Source: an uncultured Chloroflexus sp.
GTDB taxonomy: Bacteria; Chloroflexota; Chloroflexia; Chloroflexales; Chloroflexaceae
Direction: 5' to 3'
Length of the DNA stretch: 64,000 nt
Assembly (NCBI RefSeq): GCF_937129525.1
Contig: NZ_CAKZNK010000051.1
Coordinates: 1-64,000 of the forward strand
In this document: positions 44,194 to 53,416 of the stretch, piece by piece
Position numbering within the stretch: position 1 is the stretch's first letter
How the letters are laid out: each line of letters begins with the position of its first letter
Translations under genes and position numbers: made by a program
The notes under the pieces: generated by a model
Seen by the model: only the letters and a program-made list of their open reading frames with translations
Database searches by the model: none
Told to the model about the DNA's origin: nothing

Positions 44194-45075
44194 TCAAAGC
44201 GGAAGCACGAGTAAGGCAAATGGAAGCGGGACAAGTGAGTCGATAAGCCTTCCCGTCTGTTCGCCCGGCGTGATCAAACCGGTTGACGACCCGCCATCAA
44301 GGTTCATGGCAATGGCAATATCGAGATCGGCAGCAGCAAGAAACTGTGACCATTCGGCAAGGCTAAAGCTGGCCGCAGGGGCAACGATGAACAATACCCT
44401 GCCAGACCGATCGAGCGCAATGGCACTGCGACGGGCGCGCTGAGGATCTTCTCCGGTATAGGCGGCTTCTCCGTTGGTTCGCACTAGCAATGGCCACCCT
44501 TGCACGGCCTGCGCGAACGGTGAGCCGTCATACGGTCGCTCTGACAGCGCCCAAAGATAGGGAGTGCCACTTTCATCAACGGCAAACATACCGCCTTGAC
44601 CGACATAACTCGCGCCAATGGCGCGTTGATCGCTGATCAAGAGCGCGACCGGTTCGCCCTGCTGGTCGAAAAAGCCGCCGTTGATTGCTGCCAGCGCGCT
44701 GTATTGGGCAGCCCATGCGCTCAACATGCGCGGCGCGCCCGGATCGTAGCCTACCACAAAGCGGACTTTGGAGGGATCGATTCGCGCAACCTGCACCGGT
44801 AACACCGGCGCCTCCAACTGACGTAGTTCAATTCCATCAGCAATCGTATGCCAGACTTCCGTGGGCGCCGGCATTGGCCCGGTTGTTGTAGGCATCAACG
44901 TCGGCACGATGTTTGGCGTACTGATCGGTGGTGGAGTTGCCGCACACGCGGAGAGGACGAGCAGCCAGCACAGTCCAATCGACAAGATGAGACTATATCG
45001 ACGACGCAGCCAGCCAGAATGCTGTCGTGGAGCGCAAGGTCTGCCTGAGGGAGGTTTGTCTGCGCGCTGGTTCAT
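44194..45075 (-). CDS. phosphodiester glycosidase (NAGPA)-domain lipoprotein
   Basis: The 293-residue protein has a long basic N-terminus, a hydrophobic segment and a lipobox LSAC (about Cys44), then a Pro/Thr-rich linker. The domain after about residue 75 is of the NAGPA type: AAINGGFFDQQGEPV, then ARRSAIALDRSGRVLFIV and the closing MNLDGGSSTGL. Members cleave phosphodiester-linked sugars in cell-surface polymers. Start ATG 45075 is chosen over ATG 45084 without a decisive ribosome site. The C-terminal PLPFALLVLPL is hydrophobic but does not fit the PL-I-type tail of the other exported proteins. Confidence 0.8.
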   Translation of the reverse strand: MNQRADKPPSGRPCAPRQHSGWLRRRYSLILSIGLCWLLVLSACAATPPPISTPNIVPTLMPTTTGPMPAPTEVWHTIADGIELRQLEAPVLPVQVARIDPSKVRFVVGYDPGAPRMLSAWAAQYSALAAINGGFFDQQGEPVALLISDQRAIGASYVGQGGMFAVDESGTPYLWALSERPYDGSPFAQAVQGWPLLVRTNGEAAYTGEDPQRARRSAIALDRSGRVLFIVAPAASFSLAEWSQFLAAADLDIAIAMNLDGGSSTGLITPGEQTGRLIDSLVPLPFALLVLPL

Positions 45076-45174
45076 CGCAAGCATCTTTGCATAGAATATG
45101 AATGGCGTAGATCTGCCAGTACCGCTAGTCGGCTTGTGGTTCTATCGCCAGCACAAGTCTACCCGGCGTCGATC

Positions 45175-45642
45175 CTACCCCAACTGATGATAGCCTGACC
45201 GATAATACAATAGTGGCCGACCACCGAAAACGCGCGCGTCAACGATCTCACCGACGAAGATGGTATGATCGCCGCCGGGCAACGCGCTGTGCAATCGGCA
45301 CTCGATGTGGGCGAGCACGCCGTTGAGGAGCGGAAGACCACGGGGTGATAGCGTATAACTATGCGGGGCAAACTTCTCGCCATCGTGCATTGCAAAGCGA
45401 CGTGAGAGATATTCTTGATCTTCGGCCAGAATATTGACGGCGAATTGTCCGGCTTCTGCGATCACATCGTGACTGGCGGCAGTGTGGTCAATACAGATCA
45501 ACACCAGTGGCGGATGCAACGATAGCGATGCAAAAGAGCTAACGGTCAAGCCGGCCAGCCGTCCCTTGTGGGCAGTGGTAACCACGGTTACGCCCGAAGC
45601 GAAGTGGCTCATCGTCTGGCGAAAGAGTGATTCGTCAATCAT
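45175..45642 (-). CDS. flavin reductase domain protein
   Basis: A 155-residue split-barrel FMN protein with FASGVTVVTTAHKGRLAGLT, SSFASLSLHPPLVLICID, QFAVNIL and GGDHTIFVGEIVDARVF. It is a paralog of the protein at 9065-9553, shorter by seven residues. It overlaps the thioesterase gene by 4 bases, so the two are translated together. No oxygenase partner is next to it. Confidence 0.85.
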   Translation of the reverse strand: MIDESLFRQTMSHFASGVTVVTTAHKGRLAGLTVSSFASLSLHPPLVLICIDHTAASHDVIAEAGQFAVNILAEDQEYLSRRFAMHDGEKFAPHSYTLSPRGLPLLNGVLAHIECRLHSALPGGDHTIFVGEIVDARVFGGRPLLYYRSGYHQLG

Positions 45643-46136
45643 CGTCTTCCTGCGTTGCGGCGGGCAGCAATTGCGGCGTGAATCTCGGCGCCGATAGCGT
45701 GTTCAGCGCGCGCTTCGTCGTCGAGCAAGAGCAGTTGCGGCACGGTAGGCGAAGGACCACCTTCGCGATTGATCGCCACCATACTGAAATAGCCGGTGGT
45801 GCAAAGGCGGCGGTCGCCGATAAGCGGATGTTCAGCAAAAAGATGGACGCGCACAACCATTGAGCTGCGTCCCACATAGATAACCCGCGAGAAGGCTTCA
45901 ACAATCTCGCCCTGCCCAATCGGGGTGCGAAAATCGATCCGCTCGGTAGAGGCGGTCACGACGGGCAAACGGCAGAAGCGCAGCGCAGCGATTGCAGCGG
46001 CCTTGTCCATCAAGGCCATCACATCACCGCCAAACATAGTACCATAGCCGTTCGTCTGATGAGGCAGAATAATCTCAGCCATTCGTTCTTCGGCAGTCGG
46101 CTTTGCCGGTCGATTTTGGATGGTCATATTGTCCAT
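45639..46136 (-). CDS. hotdog-fold acyl-CoA thioesterase
   Basis: The 165-residue protein belongs to the BACH/YciA hotdog thioesterases, which hydrolyse acyl-CoA. Marks: MAEIILPHQTNGYGTMFGGDVMALMDKAA (with the GGDVMALMD helix) and RIDFRTPIGQGEIVEAF, followed by GRSSMVVRVHLFAE. Start ATG 46136 or 46127 cannot be told apart, as no ribosome site is clear. It follows a terminator-like hairpin, so it starts a new unit with the flavin reductase gene. Confidence 0.85.
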   Translation of the reverse strand: MDNMTIQNRPAKPTAEERMAEIILPHQTNGYGTMFGGDVMALMDKAAAIAALRFCRLPVVTASTERIDFRTPIGQGEIVEAFSRVIYVGRSSMVVRVHLFAEHPLIGDRRLCTTGYFSMVAINREGGPSPTVPQLLLLDDEARAEHAIGAEIHAAIAARRNAGRR

Positions 46137-46155
46137 AGGCAACCGTAAGGTAAAC

Positions 46156-46179
46156 GACGGCGCTCGCGTGAGCGCCGTC
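46156..46179 (-). terminator. terminator between the nucleoside transport operon and the thioesterase gene
   Basis: GACGGCGCTC pairs with GAGCGCCGTC around a 4-base loop, and GTTTACCTT follows on the minus strand. It lies after the permease stop at 46235. Confidence 0.7.
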
Positions 46180-46234
46180 TTCGGCGGTAGTCAGAGTGAC
46201 GGGTATGGAACAGGTGCCTGCCAATGCTATTGGG

Positions 46235-47374
46235 TCATCCACCCCATCCCTTTGAGAGTTGGGTCTCTTCGCCGGGCTTGCGTTTAGGCAAGCGATAAAT
46301 AAAGCGCACGATCTGATCGGCGGCGACAAACATGATGATCAATGCCTGCACGATCTTGATCACATCAATTGACAAACTGGCGCGCACCTGCATCAACCGC
46401 GCGCCGGTGAGCAAGCCGCCCCAGAGCAAACCGGAAAAAATGATACCAACCGGGTTCGCGCGCGCCAGGAGCGCCACGGCAATTGCATCAAAGCCGAGGC
46501 CCGAGAAGAAGTCGGCACTGAGCGAACCGCGCACGCCGGTCACTTCGATGGCGCCGGCCACGCCGGCCAGGGCGCCGGCGAATGCCATCGCCAGCACAAT
46601 CGTGCGTGGCACGCTAATCCCGGCGTAACGGGCAGCATTCGGATTAACGCCGGCAGTGCGCATCTCAAAGCCGATGGTAGTGCGATATAGCAGCCATGCG
46701 ATGACGAAGACCAGCACAAGCGCCAGTGGAATACCCAGATGCAGGATGGTTGAACTGCCTACCTGAATGCCAGGTAAACGAGCTGTTTCAGCAATCAGGC
46801 GTGAGCGAGCGCCGGTCGTGTCTTCGGGATCGCCCAGGATATAAGGAGTTTTACTGCGGATCAGCCAGTCGGTCATGCGCAAGGCAATATAGTTGAGCAT
46901 GATCGTATTGATCACTTCATGCGCGCCGGTGCGGGCTTTGAGAAAACCGGCAATCGCGGCCCAGGCCGCGCCGCCGAGGGCGCCGGCAATCAACGTCGCC
47001 GGGATGTGGAAAATAGCCGGCATTTGCAACGTTGTGCCGATCACAACCGAGGCGACTGCCCCGGCGTACAGTTGCCCTTCGGCGCCAATGTTAAACAGGC
47101 CGGCTTTAAAGGCCAGTGCCACGCATAGACCGCAAATGATAAATGGGGTGGAACGGACAACCGTATCAGCGAGCGCTCGCGGCGAGCCAAAAGCGCCTTC
47201 CCAAAGACCGATATATGCCGCTCGCCAGTCAGCGCCGGTGATACCGATGATAAAAGCGCCAACAACCAGTGCGCTAAACACTGCCAGGATTGGAACCAAG
47301 ATACCCGACCAGCGATCCCAAAATTGGCGGATCACCGAGGAGCGAATCGCCGTTTCGGTGGCTACCTGCGCCAT
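46235..47374 (-). CDS. nucleoside-type ABC transporter permease
   Basis: A 379-residue permease of the branched-chain/nucleoside class (BPD_transp_2, NupP/YufP-like) with about ten membrane segments. Family regions include FNIGAEGQLYAGAVA, ARTGAHEVINTIMLNYIALR and SGLGFDAIAVALLARANPVG. It follows the ATPase gene by 36 bases. Such importers normally need a second permease and a BMP-type binding lipoprotein, and neither is in this window. Confidence 0.88.
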   Translation of the reverse strand: MAQVATETAIRSSVIRQFWDRWSGILVPILAVFSALVVGAFIIGITGADWRAAYIGLWEGAFGSPRALADTVVRSTPFIICGLCVALAFKAGLFNIGAEGQLYAGAVASVVIGTTLQMPAIFHIPATLIAGALGGAAWAAIAGFLKARTGAHEVINTIMLNYIALRMTDWLIRSKTPYILGDPEDTTGARSRLIAETARLPGIQVGSSTILHLGIPLALVLVFVIAWLLYRTTIGFEMRTAGVNPNAARYAGISVPRTIVLAMAFAGALAGVAGAIEVTGVRGSLSADFFSGLGFDAIAVALLARANPVGIIFSGLLWGGLLTGARLMQVRASLSIDVIKIVQALIIMFVAADQIVRFIYRLPKRKPGEETQLSKGWGG

Positions 47375-47410
47375 GACATTCTCCCCAACTGCGTGAAGAT
47401 GATCGCTATG

Positions 47411-48964
47411 CTATGCCTCAACCGGTACGGAACGATCAAGAGTAGCGCCGGCCATTAATAGCCCTAACTCTTCGCGGGAAAGTTCGCCATTTTTGACGGT
47501 GGCGACAATCTGGCCGTGGTACATCACCGCAATCCGGTCGGCCAGAGACAGGATTTCATCGAGTTCGGCTGAGATCAGGAGCACGGCGACGCCTTCATCA
47601 CGCTTTTTGACAATCTGGTTATGGATAAACTCAATGGAGCCAACGTCAATCCCACGAGTGGGTTGTGATGCGATCAAGAGTTTGAGCGAGCGCGTAAACT
47701 CGCGGGCAACGATCAGCTTTTGCTGGTTGCCACCGCTGAGTGAGCTGGCTGGCACGTGAATGCTCGGTGTGCGCACATCGAATTCTTCAACCAGGCGCGC
47801 GCAATGCTGATTGATCGCCTGATCGTTGCGCACAACACCGCGGGCGAACGGCGGTAAATAATACAACTCCAGCACAGAGTTGTCGGTCAGCGGGTACGAG
47901 GTGACCAGCCCATCACGTTGACGATCTTCGGGAATGTGGGCTACCCCCAATTCGCTAATCTGGCGTGGGGTGGCGTTAGTCACATCAACGCCAGCGATTC
48001 GGACTGTGCCGGCTTCGCTGGGTCGCAGACCGGTTAATGCCGCCACCAATTCAGTCTGGCCATTGCCTTGCACGCCGGCGATACCGAGAATTTCGCCGGC
48101 ACGCACTTCGAGATCAACGCCTTTGACGGCCAGCAGGCGACGATCGTCGCGCACCTGCAAGCCGCGCACTTCGAGCACAGGCGCTCCCGGTCGAGCCGGT
48201 TGCTTCTCAACCTTCAGAATCACCTCGCGCCCCACCATCATTGCCGCCAGGCTCGCTTCGGTCGCTTCTGCCGGCGTGGTCTCGCCAACCACCTTGCCGC
48301 CGCGCAGCACAATGATCCGGTCGGCTACTTCAAGCACCTCGCGGAGTTTGTGGGTGATAAAGATGATTGATGCGCCTTGCGCCGTCAGCGTGCGCATCAC
48401 CCGCACCAGATCATCAGCCTCTTGTGGGGTCAGAACAGCAGTTGGCTCATCGAGGATCAGAATATCGGCGTTGCGGTACAGAGCTTTGATGATCTCAACT
48501 CGTTGTTGCACACCAACATCGAGATCGGCAACAAGAGCGTCGGGATCGACGGCAAGACCGTATTGCTCAGAGATAGCGCGGATACGCTCAGCAGCTTTTT
48601 TACGATCAAGAAAGGGGCCATTGGTCACTTCATTCCCGAGAATAATGTTCTCGGTCACAGTCATTACCGGCACGAGCTGGAAGTGCTGATGCACCATGCC
48701 GATCCCGCGAGCAATCGATTCGTGGGGGCTGGTGATGCGAATTGGCTCGCCTTTGACGAAGATTTCTCCTTGATCTTGATGGTACAACCCGTAAAGAATG
48801 TTCATTAAGGTTGACTTTCCGGCGCCATTTTCACCGAGTAGGGCGAGCACTTCACCTTTATGAAGTTTCAATGATACGTTATCATTGGCAACGACACCGG
48901 GAAAGCGTTTGGTTATGCCGCGGGCTTCAAGCACAACCGGACGTTCTTGGCCATTCTGCGTCAC
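47411..48964 (-). CDS. nucleoside-type ABC transporter ATPase, two fused ATP-binding domains
   Basis: The 517-residue protein has two ABC domains in tandem, as in NupO/RbsA-type importers. Domain 1 has Walker A GENGAGKST, Q-loop MVHQHFQLVP and Walker B ILILDEPTAVLT. Domain 2 has the degenerate Walker A GVQGNGQTELV usual in this family, SLSGGNQQK and LLIASQPTRGIDVG. GTG 48964 has GAGG 6 bases upstream and gives a normal length; the frame runs 65 residues further without similarity. It should drive uptake of purine nucleosides, given the neighbouring adenosine deaminase. Confidence 0.9.
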   Translation of the reverse strand: MTQNGQERPVVLEARGITKRFPGVVANDNVSLKLHKGEVLALLGENGAGKSTLMNILYGLYHQDQGEIFVKGEPIRITSPHESIARGIGMVHQHFQLVPVMTVTENIILGNEVTNGPFLDRKKAAERIRAISEQYGLAVDPDALVADLDVGVQQRVEIIKALYRNADILILDEPTAVLTPQEADDLVRVMRTLTAQGASIIFITHKLREVLEVADRIIVLRGGKVVGETTPAEATEASLAAMMVGREVILKVEKQPARPGAPVLEVRGLQVRDDRRLLAVKGVDLEVRAGEILGIAGVQGNGQTELVAALTGLRPSEAGTVRIAGVDVTNATPRQISELGVAHIPEDRQRDGLVTSYPLTDNSVLELYYLPPFARGVVRNDQAINQHCARLVEEFDVRTPSIHVPASSLSGGNQQKLIVAREFTRSLKLLIASQPTRGIDVGSIEFIHNQIVKKRDEGVAVLLISAELDEILSLADRIAVMYHGQIVATVKNGELSREELGLLMAGATLDRSVPVEA

Positions 48965-49115
48965 AGGCGACCTCGTTACGGGCGTATCATACGGATGAGC
49001 AAGCGCGACAGTCTTATCGCTCTGCCGGAAACATGGAGTATTGTAGCATATTCTGACGGTTCTTTCGGCAACGGTTTGACAGCCTGCGTTTGCGCGTTGT
49101 ATGCCAGTTGTTGGG

Positions 49116-50156
49116 TTAAATGCCCAGCTCGGCGCGCAGGCTGGATTGCGCTTGTTCAATCGTCTTCACCAGCATCATTTGCGCTTCTGGTGGGAGAAAG
49201 GTTGCGCGGGCGGCAGTGCGCGTCATGGCGCAGAAGTCGTCGGCGGTGAAGTTGAGATATTGCGCCGCGCGGCGAAACTCTTCGGTGATGGTAGTCTCGA
49301 AGAACGTGGGATCATCGGAATTGATGGTCACCGGCACACCGGCTTCGTACAGTTGACGGAGGGGATGGCTGGGCCATCCCGCAACGGCTCTGGTGCGGAT
49401 GTTACTGCTCGGGCAAACATCGAGCACAATGCCGCGCGCAGCCAGTGTTGTAACCAGTTCTGGATCATCGATACTGCGAATGCCGTGACCGATCCGACTG
49501 ACTTCCAGCACATCAATGGCGCCCCAGACACTGGCCGGCCCGACCACTTCGCCAGCATGCGCCATCACTCCCAATCCGGCGTTGCGCGCTGTGGTGAAGA
49601 GAGCCGCAAATTCTTCGGGTGGATGCCCGATTTCATTCCCGCCAATCGACCAGCCGACCACACCAAGCGAACGGCAGGCAATTGCTGTTTCAAGGATTGG
49701 CCAGGCCGCTTCTGCTCCATACTGACGACCATAATCGAGCACAATCCCGACGCGCGGGCCGTTGTAACGGGCAGCGCGGGCGAATCCAGCCGCAGCGCCA
49801 GCCAGTACTTCGCGCAAATCCAGGCCACGCCGCACATGTTGCATCGGTGAAATCATAACCTCGGCGTACACAACATTTTGGGCTGCGAGGCTCAGTCCAA
49901 GTTCGTAAGCCAGCAGTTCAAAATCTTCGCCATGGATGACGGTGGCAGCCAGCGCCATAAACGTATCGAGGAAGGCATGAAAATCGTCGTAATGGAAGAG
50001 AGCCTGCAATTCCTGTTCGGTGCTGGCCGGAATCGGGATGCCATTGCGCCTGCTCAAGGTCAGAAAGGTTTGCGGCGCAACTGATCCTTCGAGGTGCAGA
50101 TGCAATTCGACTTTGGGCATCCGGGCAATAAAGCTCTCAAGCGTTGGCGATACCAT
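49116..50156 (-). CDS. add: adenosine deaminase
   Basis: A 346-residue enzyme that converts adenosine to inosine. Metal and catalytic signatures are all visible: VELHLHLEGS, SIGGNEIGHPPEEF, VMAHAGEVVGP, RIGHGIRSIDDPEL and INSDDPTFF. AGGAG lies 6 bases before ATG. It is upstream of the nucleoside ABC genes on the same strand, separated by 151 bases, so import and deamination of adenosine are linked. Confidence 0.93.
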   Translation of the reverse strand: MVSPTLESFIARMPKVELHLHLEGSVAPQTFLTLSRRNGIPIPASTEQELQALFHYDDFHAFLDTFMALAATVIHGEDFELLAYELGLSLAAQNVVYAEVMISPMQHVRRGLDLREVLAGAAAGFARAARYNGPRVGIVLDYGRQYGAEAAWPILETAIACRSLGVVGWSIGGNEIGHPPEEFAALFTTARNAGLGVMAHAGEVVGPASVWGAIDVLEVSRIGHGIRSIDDPELVTTLAARGIVLDVCPSSNIRTRAVAGWPSHPLRQLYEAGVPVTINSDDPTFFETTITEEFRRAAQYLNFTADDFCAMTRTAARATFLPPEAQMMLVKTIEQAQSSLRAELGI

Positions 50157-50429
50157 GCTGCGCTCCTTGTACGGAGAGCGGATTTACGCCATATTTTACC
50201 GGATGTAGGAGAGGAAAATGGCGCAATCGGCGCAAAAGCGCTTGATATTTGTGTCGCGCGCGGAAGCAACAGGTTGCGCGGGCGCAGAGCGTATGTGGCA
50301 GCTCCTTTACCCGGCAAACTGCGGCTTGAGCGATGAAGGTATATCTGGCAGCATTTTGCCGGATGACAGGCATCATCCGCAGCGCCGGTGAGATAGCCTG
50401 GGATGGGCAAAGATCACAAAGAACATCGA

Positions 50430-51515
50430 TCAGTTATTGCTAATCCCGCTTGCGCGCAGCCGTTCGGCATTATCGTAGACGATCAGCGCCTCGATAATCT
50501 TATCCAGCTCCCCATCAAGCACTGCCGGCAGGTTCGAGAAGTTCTGACCAATGCGGTGGTCGGTGATGCGGTCTTGCGGAAAATTGTAGGTGCGAATCTT
50601 TTCGGCGCGTTCACCGGTGCCAACCTGTGCCAGCCGCGAGGCGCCAATTTCGCGTTGCCGCTTCTCTTGTTCGCGAGCGTAGAGCCGGGCACGCAGCACA
50701 GTCATTGCCCGTTCGCGGTTCTGGATCTGCGAGCGGCCATCCTGGCAGGTAACAACAATCTCTTCAGGAGTGCCTGGCTTGTAGACAATGCGTACTGCCG
50801 AGTCGGTTGTGTTGACCCCTTGCCCGCCGTGGCCGGCGCTGCGGAACACATCGATACGCAGATCTTCTGGCTTGATCTCGATCTCGGCTTCTTCGACTTC
50901 GGGTAGCACGGCGACGGTTGCAGTCGAGGTATGGATGCGACCCCGCGCTTCGGTGGCCGGCACGCGCTGCACCCGATGCACGCCACCTTCGTATTTCAAC
51001 TGGCTGTATGCGCCTTCGCCGTGGATCTGGAAGATCACCTCTTTGATGCCGCCGATTCCGTTTTCGGTTAAGCTGTCAACTTCTACCTTCCAGCCGCGCG
51101 ACTCGGCGAAACGGGTGTACATACGGAAGAGGTCGGCGGCAAACAGGGCCGCTTCATCGCCACCTTCGCCCTGCCGAATCTCCATAATCACGTCTTTCGA
51201 GTCATTAGGATCGCGCGGTAGCAGCAACAGTTTCAGTTGTTCTTCCAGCGCAGCGAGTCGTTTGCGCTGCGTCTCCAGCTCTTCTTGAGCCAGCGCGCGC
51301 AATTCAGGATCACTCTCGCCTAGCATCGATTCTGCCTCGGCAATTGCGCGCTCGGTGGCCTGATATTCACGATACGTGGCAACAATGTCTTCTAATTCAC
51401 GCTGTTCGCGCGCGTATTGTTGCAGAAGGGTGACATTGGTTGCCACTTCTGGTTGGGCCATTAATTCAGTTAATTCATCGTAGCGCGCAGCAACCGCAGC
51501 CAGTTTGTCAAACAT
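50430..51515 (-). CDS. prfA: peptide chain release factor 1
   Basis: The 361-residue factor ends translation at UAA and UAG. The GGQ loop reads [17 protein letters not shown], and the [15 protein letters not shown] stretch carries the PAT stop-codon motif of RF-1 (RF-2 has SPF). The closing [16 protein letters not shown] also fits RF-1. A TATAAT lies on the minus strand at 51566-51561, about 46 bases upstream. The 273 bases after the gene, up to adenosine deaminase, hold no clear feature. Confidence 0.95.
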   Translation of the reverse strand: MFDKLAAVAARYDELTELMAQPEVATNVTLLQQYAREQRELEDIVATYREYQATERAIAEAESMLGESDPELRALAQEELETQRKRLAALEEQLKLLLLPRDPNDSKDVIMEIRQGEGGDEAALFAADLFRMYTRFAESRGWKVEVDSLTENGIGGIKEVIFQIHGEGAYSQLKYEGGVHRVQRVPATEARGRIHTSTATVAVLPEVEEAEIEIKPEDLRIDVFRSAGHGGQGVNTTDSAVRIVYKPGTPEEIVVTCQDGRSQIQNRERAMTVLRARLYAREQEKRQREIGASRLAQVGTGERAEKIRTYNFPQDRITDHRIGQNFSNLPAVLDGELDKIIEALIVYDNAERLRASGISNN

Positions 51516-51560
51516 AATTGTCTATTCCACTGCCCGAATCGAAATATTTGATCAAGGCTG

Positions 51561-51566
51561 ATTATA
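51561..51566 (-). promoter_or_regulatory. -10 box upstream of prfA
   Basis: A perfect TATAAT on the minus strand, 46 bases ahead of the start. The -35 region (CACTTT at 17 bases) is weak. Confidence 0.45.
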
Positions 51567-51722
51567 GTACCTGTTCGTCTCGTAAAGTGTGTAGACTGAT
51601 GGCAATCAGCGCTAGTCGTCTTGCAGACTATGGCTCGCATCGCGCCAGCAGTTCTAACAGATAGCCAATGGCACAATGCGCAAATCACAACAGAACGCAT
51701 CGTGCCATCGGGAGGACGGTCA

Positions 51723-51926
51723 TTACAATCCCATAGCGGCGGCTTTGGCCAGCTTCTTGCGGCGATTTCGCTCGGCGCGGCGGCGCTTCTCTTTGCGCTG
51801 CTCGCTCTTCGAGATAAAGTGCATCTTCTCGCGATAGGTCTTGGTGATCCGCTCGGCGACGACACCCTTATTAAAGCGGCGAATCAGTTGCTCAACGGTT
51901 TCGCCTTCACGACGCTCAACTCGCAT
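51723..51926 (-). CDS. rpsU: 30S ribosomal protein S21
   Basis: The 67-residue basic protein starts MRVERREGETVEQLIRRFNK, the S21 signature, and ends in a lysine/arginine-rich helix (EQRKEKRRRAERNRRKKLAK). S21 joins the 30S subunit near the mRNA binding cleft. No ribosome site lies directly before ATG 51926; a short upstream reading frame overlaps its start by 11 bases, and a near-consensus promoter lies at 52101-52129. Confidence 0.92.
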   Translation of the reverse strand: MRVERREGETVEQLIRRFNKGVVAERITKTYREKMHFISKSEQRKEKRRRAERNRRKKLAKAAAMGL

Positions 51927-52005
51927 AGCGCTGCTGGATCGGCGGCACGGCGACCGGTACACGGCACGGAACCACTCGCTGGCGTGGGGCAACGCCCGGT
52001 TCCAT
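51916..52005 (-). CDS. possible 29-residue leader peptide overlapping rpsU
   Basis: An ATG at 52005 opens a 29-codon frame, rich in Val, Pro, Arg and Gln, whose TGA (51918-51916) falls inside the first codons of rpsU. It lies in the long leader of rpsU. Since rpsU lacks its own ribosome site, the frame could couple translation. A strong AAGGAGGTG at 52039-52031 is 26 bases upstream of its ATG, which is too far for normal use. It may be fortuitous. Confidence 0.3.
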   Translation of the reverse strand: MEPGVAPRQRVVPCRVPVAVPPIQQRYAS

Positions 52006-52100
52006 GGTCGTATCCGCGATCCTCTGCTATCACCTCCTTCGCTGTAGATTTGGTGCGCCCCTCATTACGACAAAATCATCGTTCCTGACACCAATATGAC

Positions 52101-52129
52101 AGTATAACGGAAGGTACGTAGATGCGCAA
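52101..52129 (-). promoter_or_regulatory. promoter of rpsU
   Basis: On the minus strand TTGCGC (52129-52124), a 17-base spacer and TATACT (52106-52101). The transcript would have a leader of about 170 bases before rpsU. Confidence 0.65.
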
Positions 52130-52411
52130 CTGGTCTGGCAGAATAATGGTTTCTACCGGCTCGATGCTGCCTGAACCCGACGCGGCTGTTCATATGCCGG
52201 CGAACTGACGCTAGCGCTCCGGTTTCGACTTGAGGCGAATATGCGATCGATTCCAGCGCAGGATTGAGCTACATTTATTCTCTGTGATCCATCAAATTGC
52301 TCTACATCACCGGCGCATGACCTTTTGCTGACCTCTTTGCCCCGCGAGAAGTTGTTCATCAGCAACAAAACTTCTGCGCAGAGTCAGTAGTGAGGAAAGA
52401 AACAGGGCAGA
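52130..52411. other. intergenic remainder upstream of rpsU
   Basis: Beyond the rpsU promoter and up to the stop of the ArsR-like gene I see no gene, RNA or repeat. The open frames here have no recognisable protein character. Confidence 0.4.
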
Positions 52412-52951
52412 TTACGTCTCGGTTGGTTCCGTTAGCAGCGGATGCGACATCACAAACATGCGGCGCTTCACCCGACCCTCGCCGGGTGAGTTTGCTTCCA
52501 GTGAGCGCAAGATGGCATAAATGGTCTCACGCGCCTCAAGAAACTCCTCTTCTGTAGCGTAAAAGAAGTGATCGCGCGCGGCAATATTGTTTACAGCCGG
52601 TTTGCCTGCTTCCAGCGCATATTCCGCCAGCGCTTGCGCCACGCCGGAACCGTACAGCCGCACGTGATCGGCAAATTGTTGCAGACCTTCCGGTGTGTCA
52701 AGACTGGCCGGATCGATTAACCCGGAAACTGCCATGTAAAAGCGCTCTTCGATGCCGTGAACGTAACGAACCCGCGTTACCTGGACAATGCCGGCGTCGA
52801 GCATCAGGCGAATATGCCGGTATAGCGAAGGTTTGGGTACATCGGCCAGGTGTTGGGCCAACTGGTTGATGGACATTTCTGTGTGATTGAGCGTTTGAAA
52901 GATCCGCATTCGCACCGGATGATTGATAATCGCAAAGTTCCTGAGAGTCAT
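52412..52951 (-). CDS. ArsR-like winged-helix transcriptional regulator
   Basis: The 179-residue protein starts at ATG 52951 behind AAGGAGGCAC, a strong ribosome site; the longer frame upstream is not coding. The N-terminal winged helix has a recognition segment PKPSLYRHIRLMLDAGIVQ, typical of ArsR-like regulators. A C-terminal domain (about 85-179) of helices follows, possibly for effector binding or dimerisation. No metal-binding cysteine cluster is present. It is the last gene of the sugar-transport cluster, with an AT-rich palindrome directly upstream. Confidence 0.8.
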   Translation of the reverse strand: MTLRNFAIINHPVRMRIFQTLNHTEMSINQLAQHLADVPKPSLYRHIRLMLDAGIVQVTRVRYVHGIEERFYMAVSGLIDPASLDTPEGLQQFADHVRLYGSGVAQALAEYALEAGKPAVNNIAARDHFFYATEEEFLEARETIYAILRSLEANSPGEGRVKRRMFVMSHPLLTEPTET

Positions 52952-52974
52952 GTGCCTCCTTGCAACAATATGTC

Positions 52975-53006
52975 GATCATTATCAAAAATAATAACAAAG
53001 ATGATC
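52975..53006. promoter_or_regulatory. candidate operator of the ArsR-like gene
   Basis: GATCAT (52975-52980) and ATGATC (53001-53006) form an outer inverted repeat, and ATTAT (52979-52983) with ATAAT (52989-52993) an inner one. It lies 24 bases upstream of the start codon, a fitting place for autoregulation. Confidence 0.5.
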
Positions 53007-53258
53007 CCCCTGGTCAAGCAGGCGGCAGAAGTTGCTATTTCCTTTCGGCGATCAGCGGCGCAGCGGTTCTGTGCCAGCGCTGTCTGCCGGATATTGTGGC
53101 GGGGCGATCTGGTCTGATCCGCGCTCACCGGTTTGCTTTGTCGCTGGTCCAGGATTGTTTCGTATCTTCGGCAAGGTATCCGCCACGCGGCGCCAGAGGT
53201 GAAGTTGAAGAGGTGTGTGTACATCCAGCCTGCGCATCTGTCTGCCAGATCGCAGATT

Positions 53259-53296
53259 GCGCTGCGACCTGTGTTAAACCAGGTCGCAGCGCTTTT
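53259..53296. terminator. strong hairpin with T-run on the plus strand
   Basis: GCGCTGCGACCT (53259-53270) pairs perfectly with AGGTCGCAGCGC (53281-53292), and TTTT follows on the plus strand. No plus-strand gene lies upstream, so its role is unclear; it could stop antisense transcripts or act as a transcript-stabilising structure on the minus strand. With the operator it fills most of the 465-base gap 52952-53416. Confidence 0.6.
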
Positions 53297-53371
53297 CATG
53301 TTCCGATAGTTTAGTGGTTATCCTACCAGCGCGCCGGGTTTTTAATTTGTCATGCGCGCATGGTAGACACC

Positions 53372-53405
53372 TTCCCGGCAGGCAATCAAAAATGGCCTGC
53401 GGGAA
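53372..53405 (-). terminator. hairpin after the GH13 gene
   Basis: TTCCCG, one bulged G and CAGGC pair with GCCTG and CGGGAA around an 11-base loop, 11 bases beyond the GH13 stop. The minus strand lacks a T-run, so it is a weak terminator. Confidence 0.4.
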
Positions 53406-53416
53406 AGGGCAGCCGA

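Noticed and set aside
52153-52368. 71-codon minus-strand frame upstream of rpsU
   Set aside because: Composition is not protein-like and it has no ribosome site or neighbour support.
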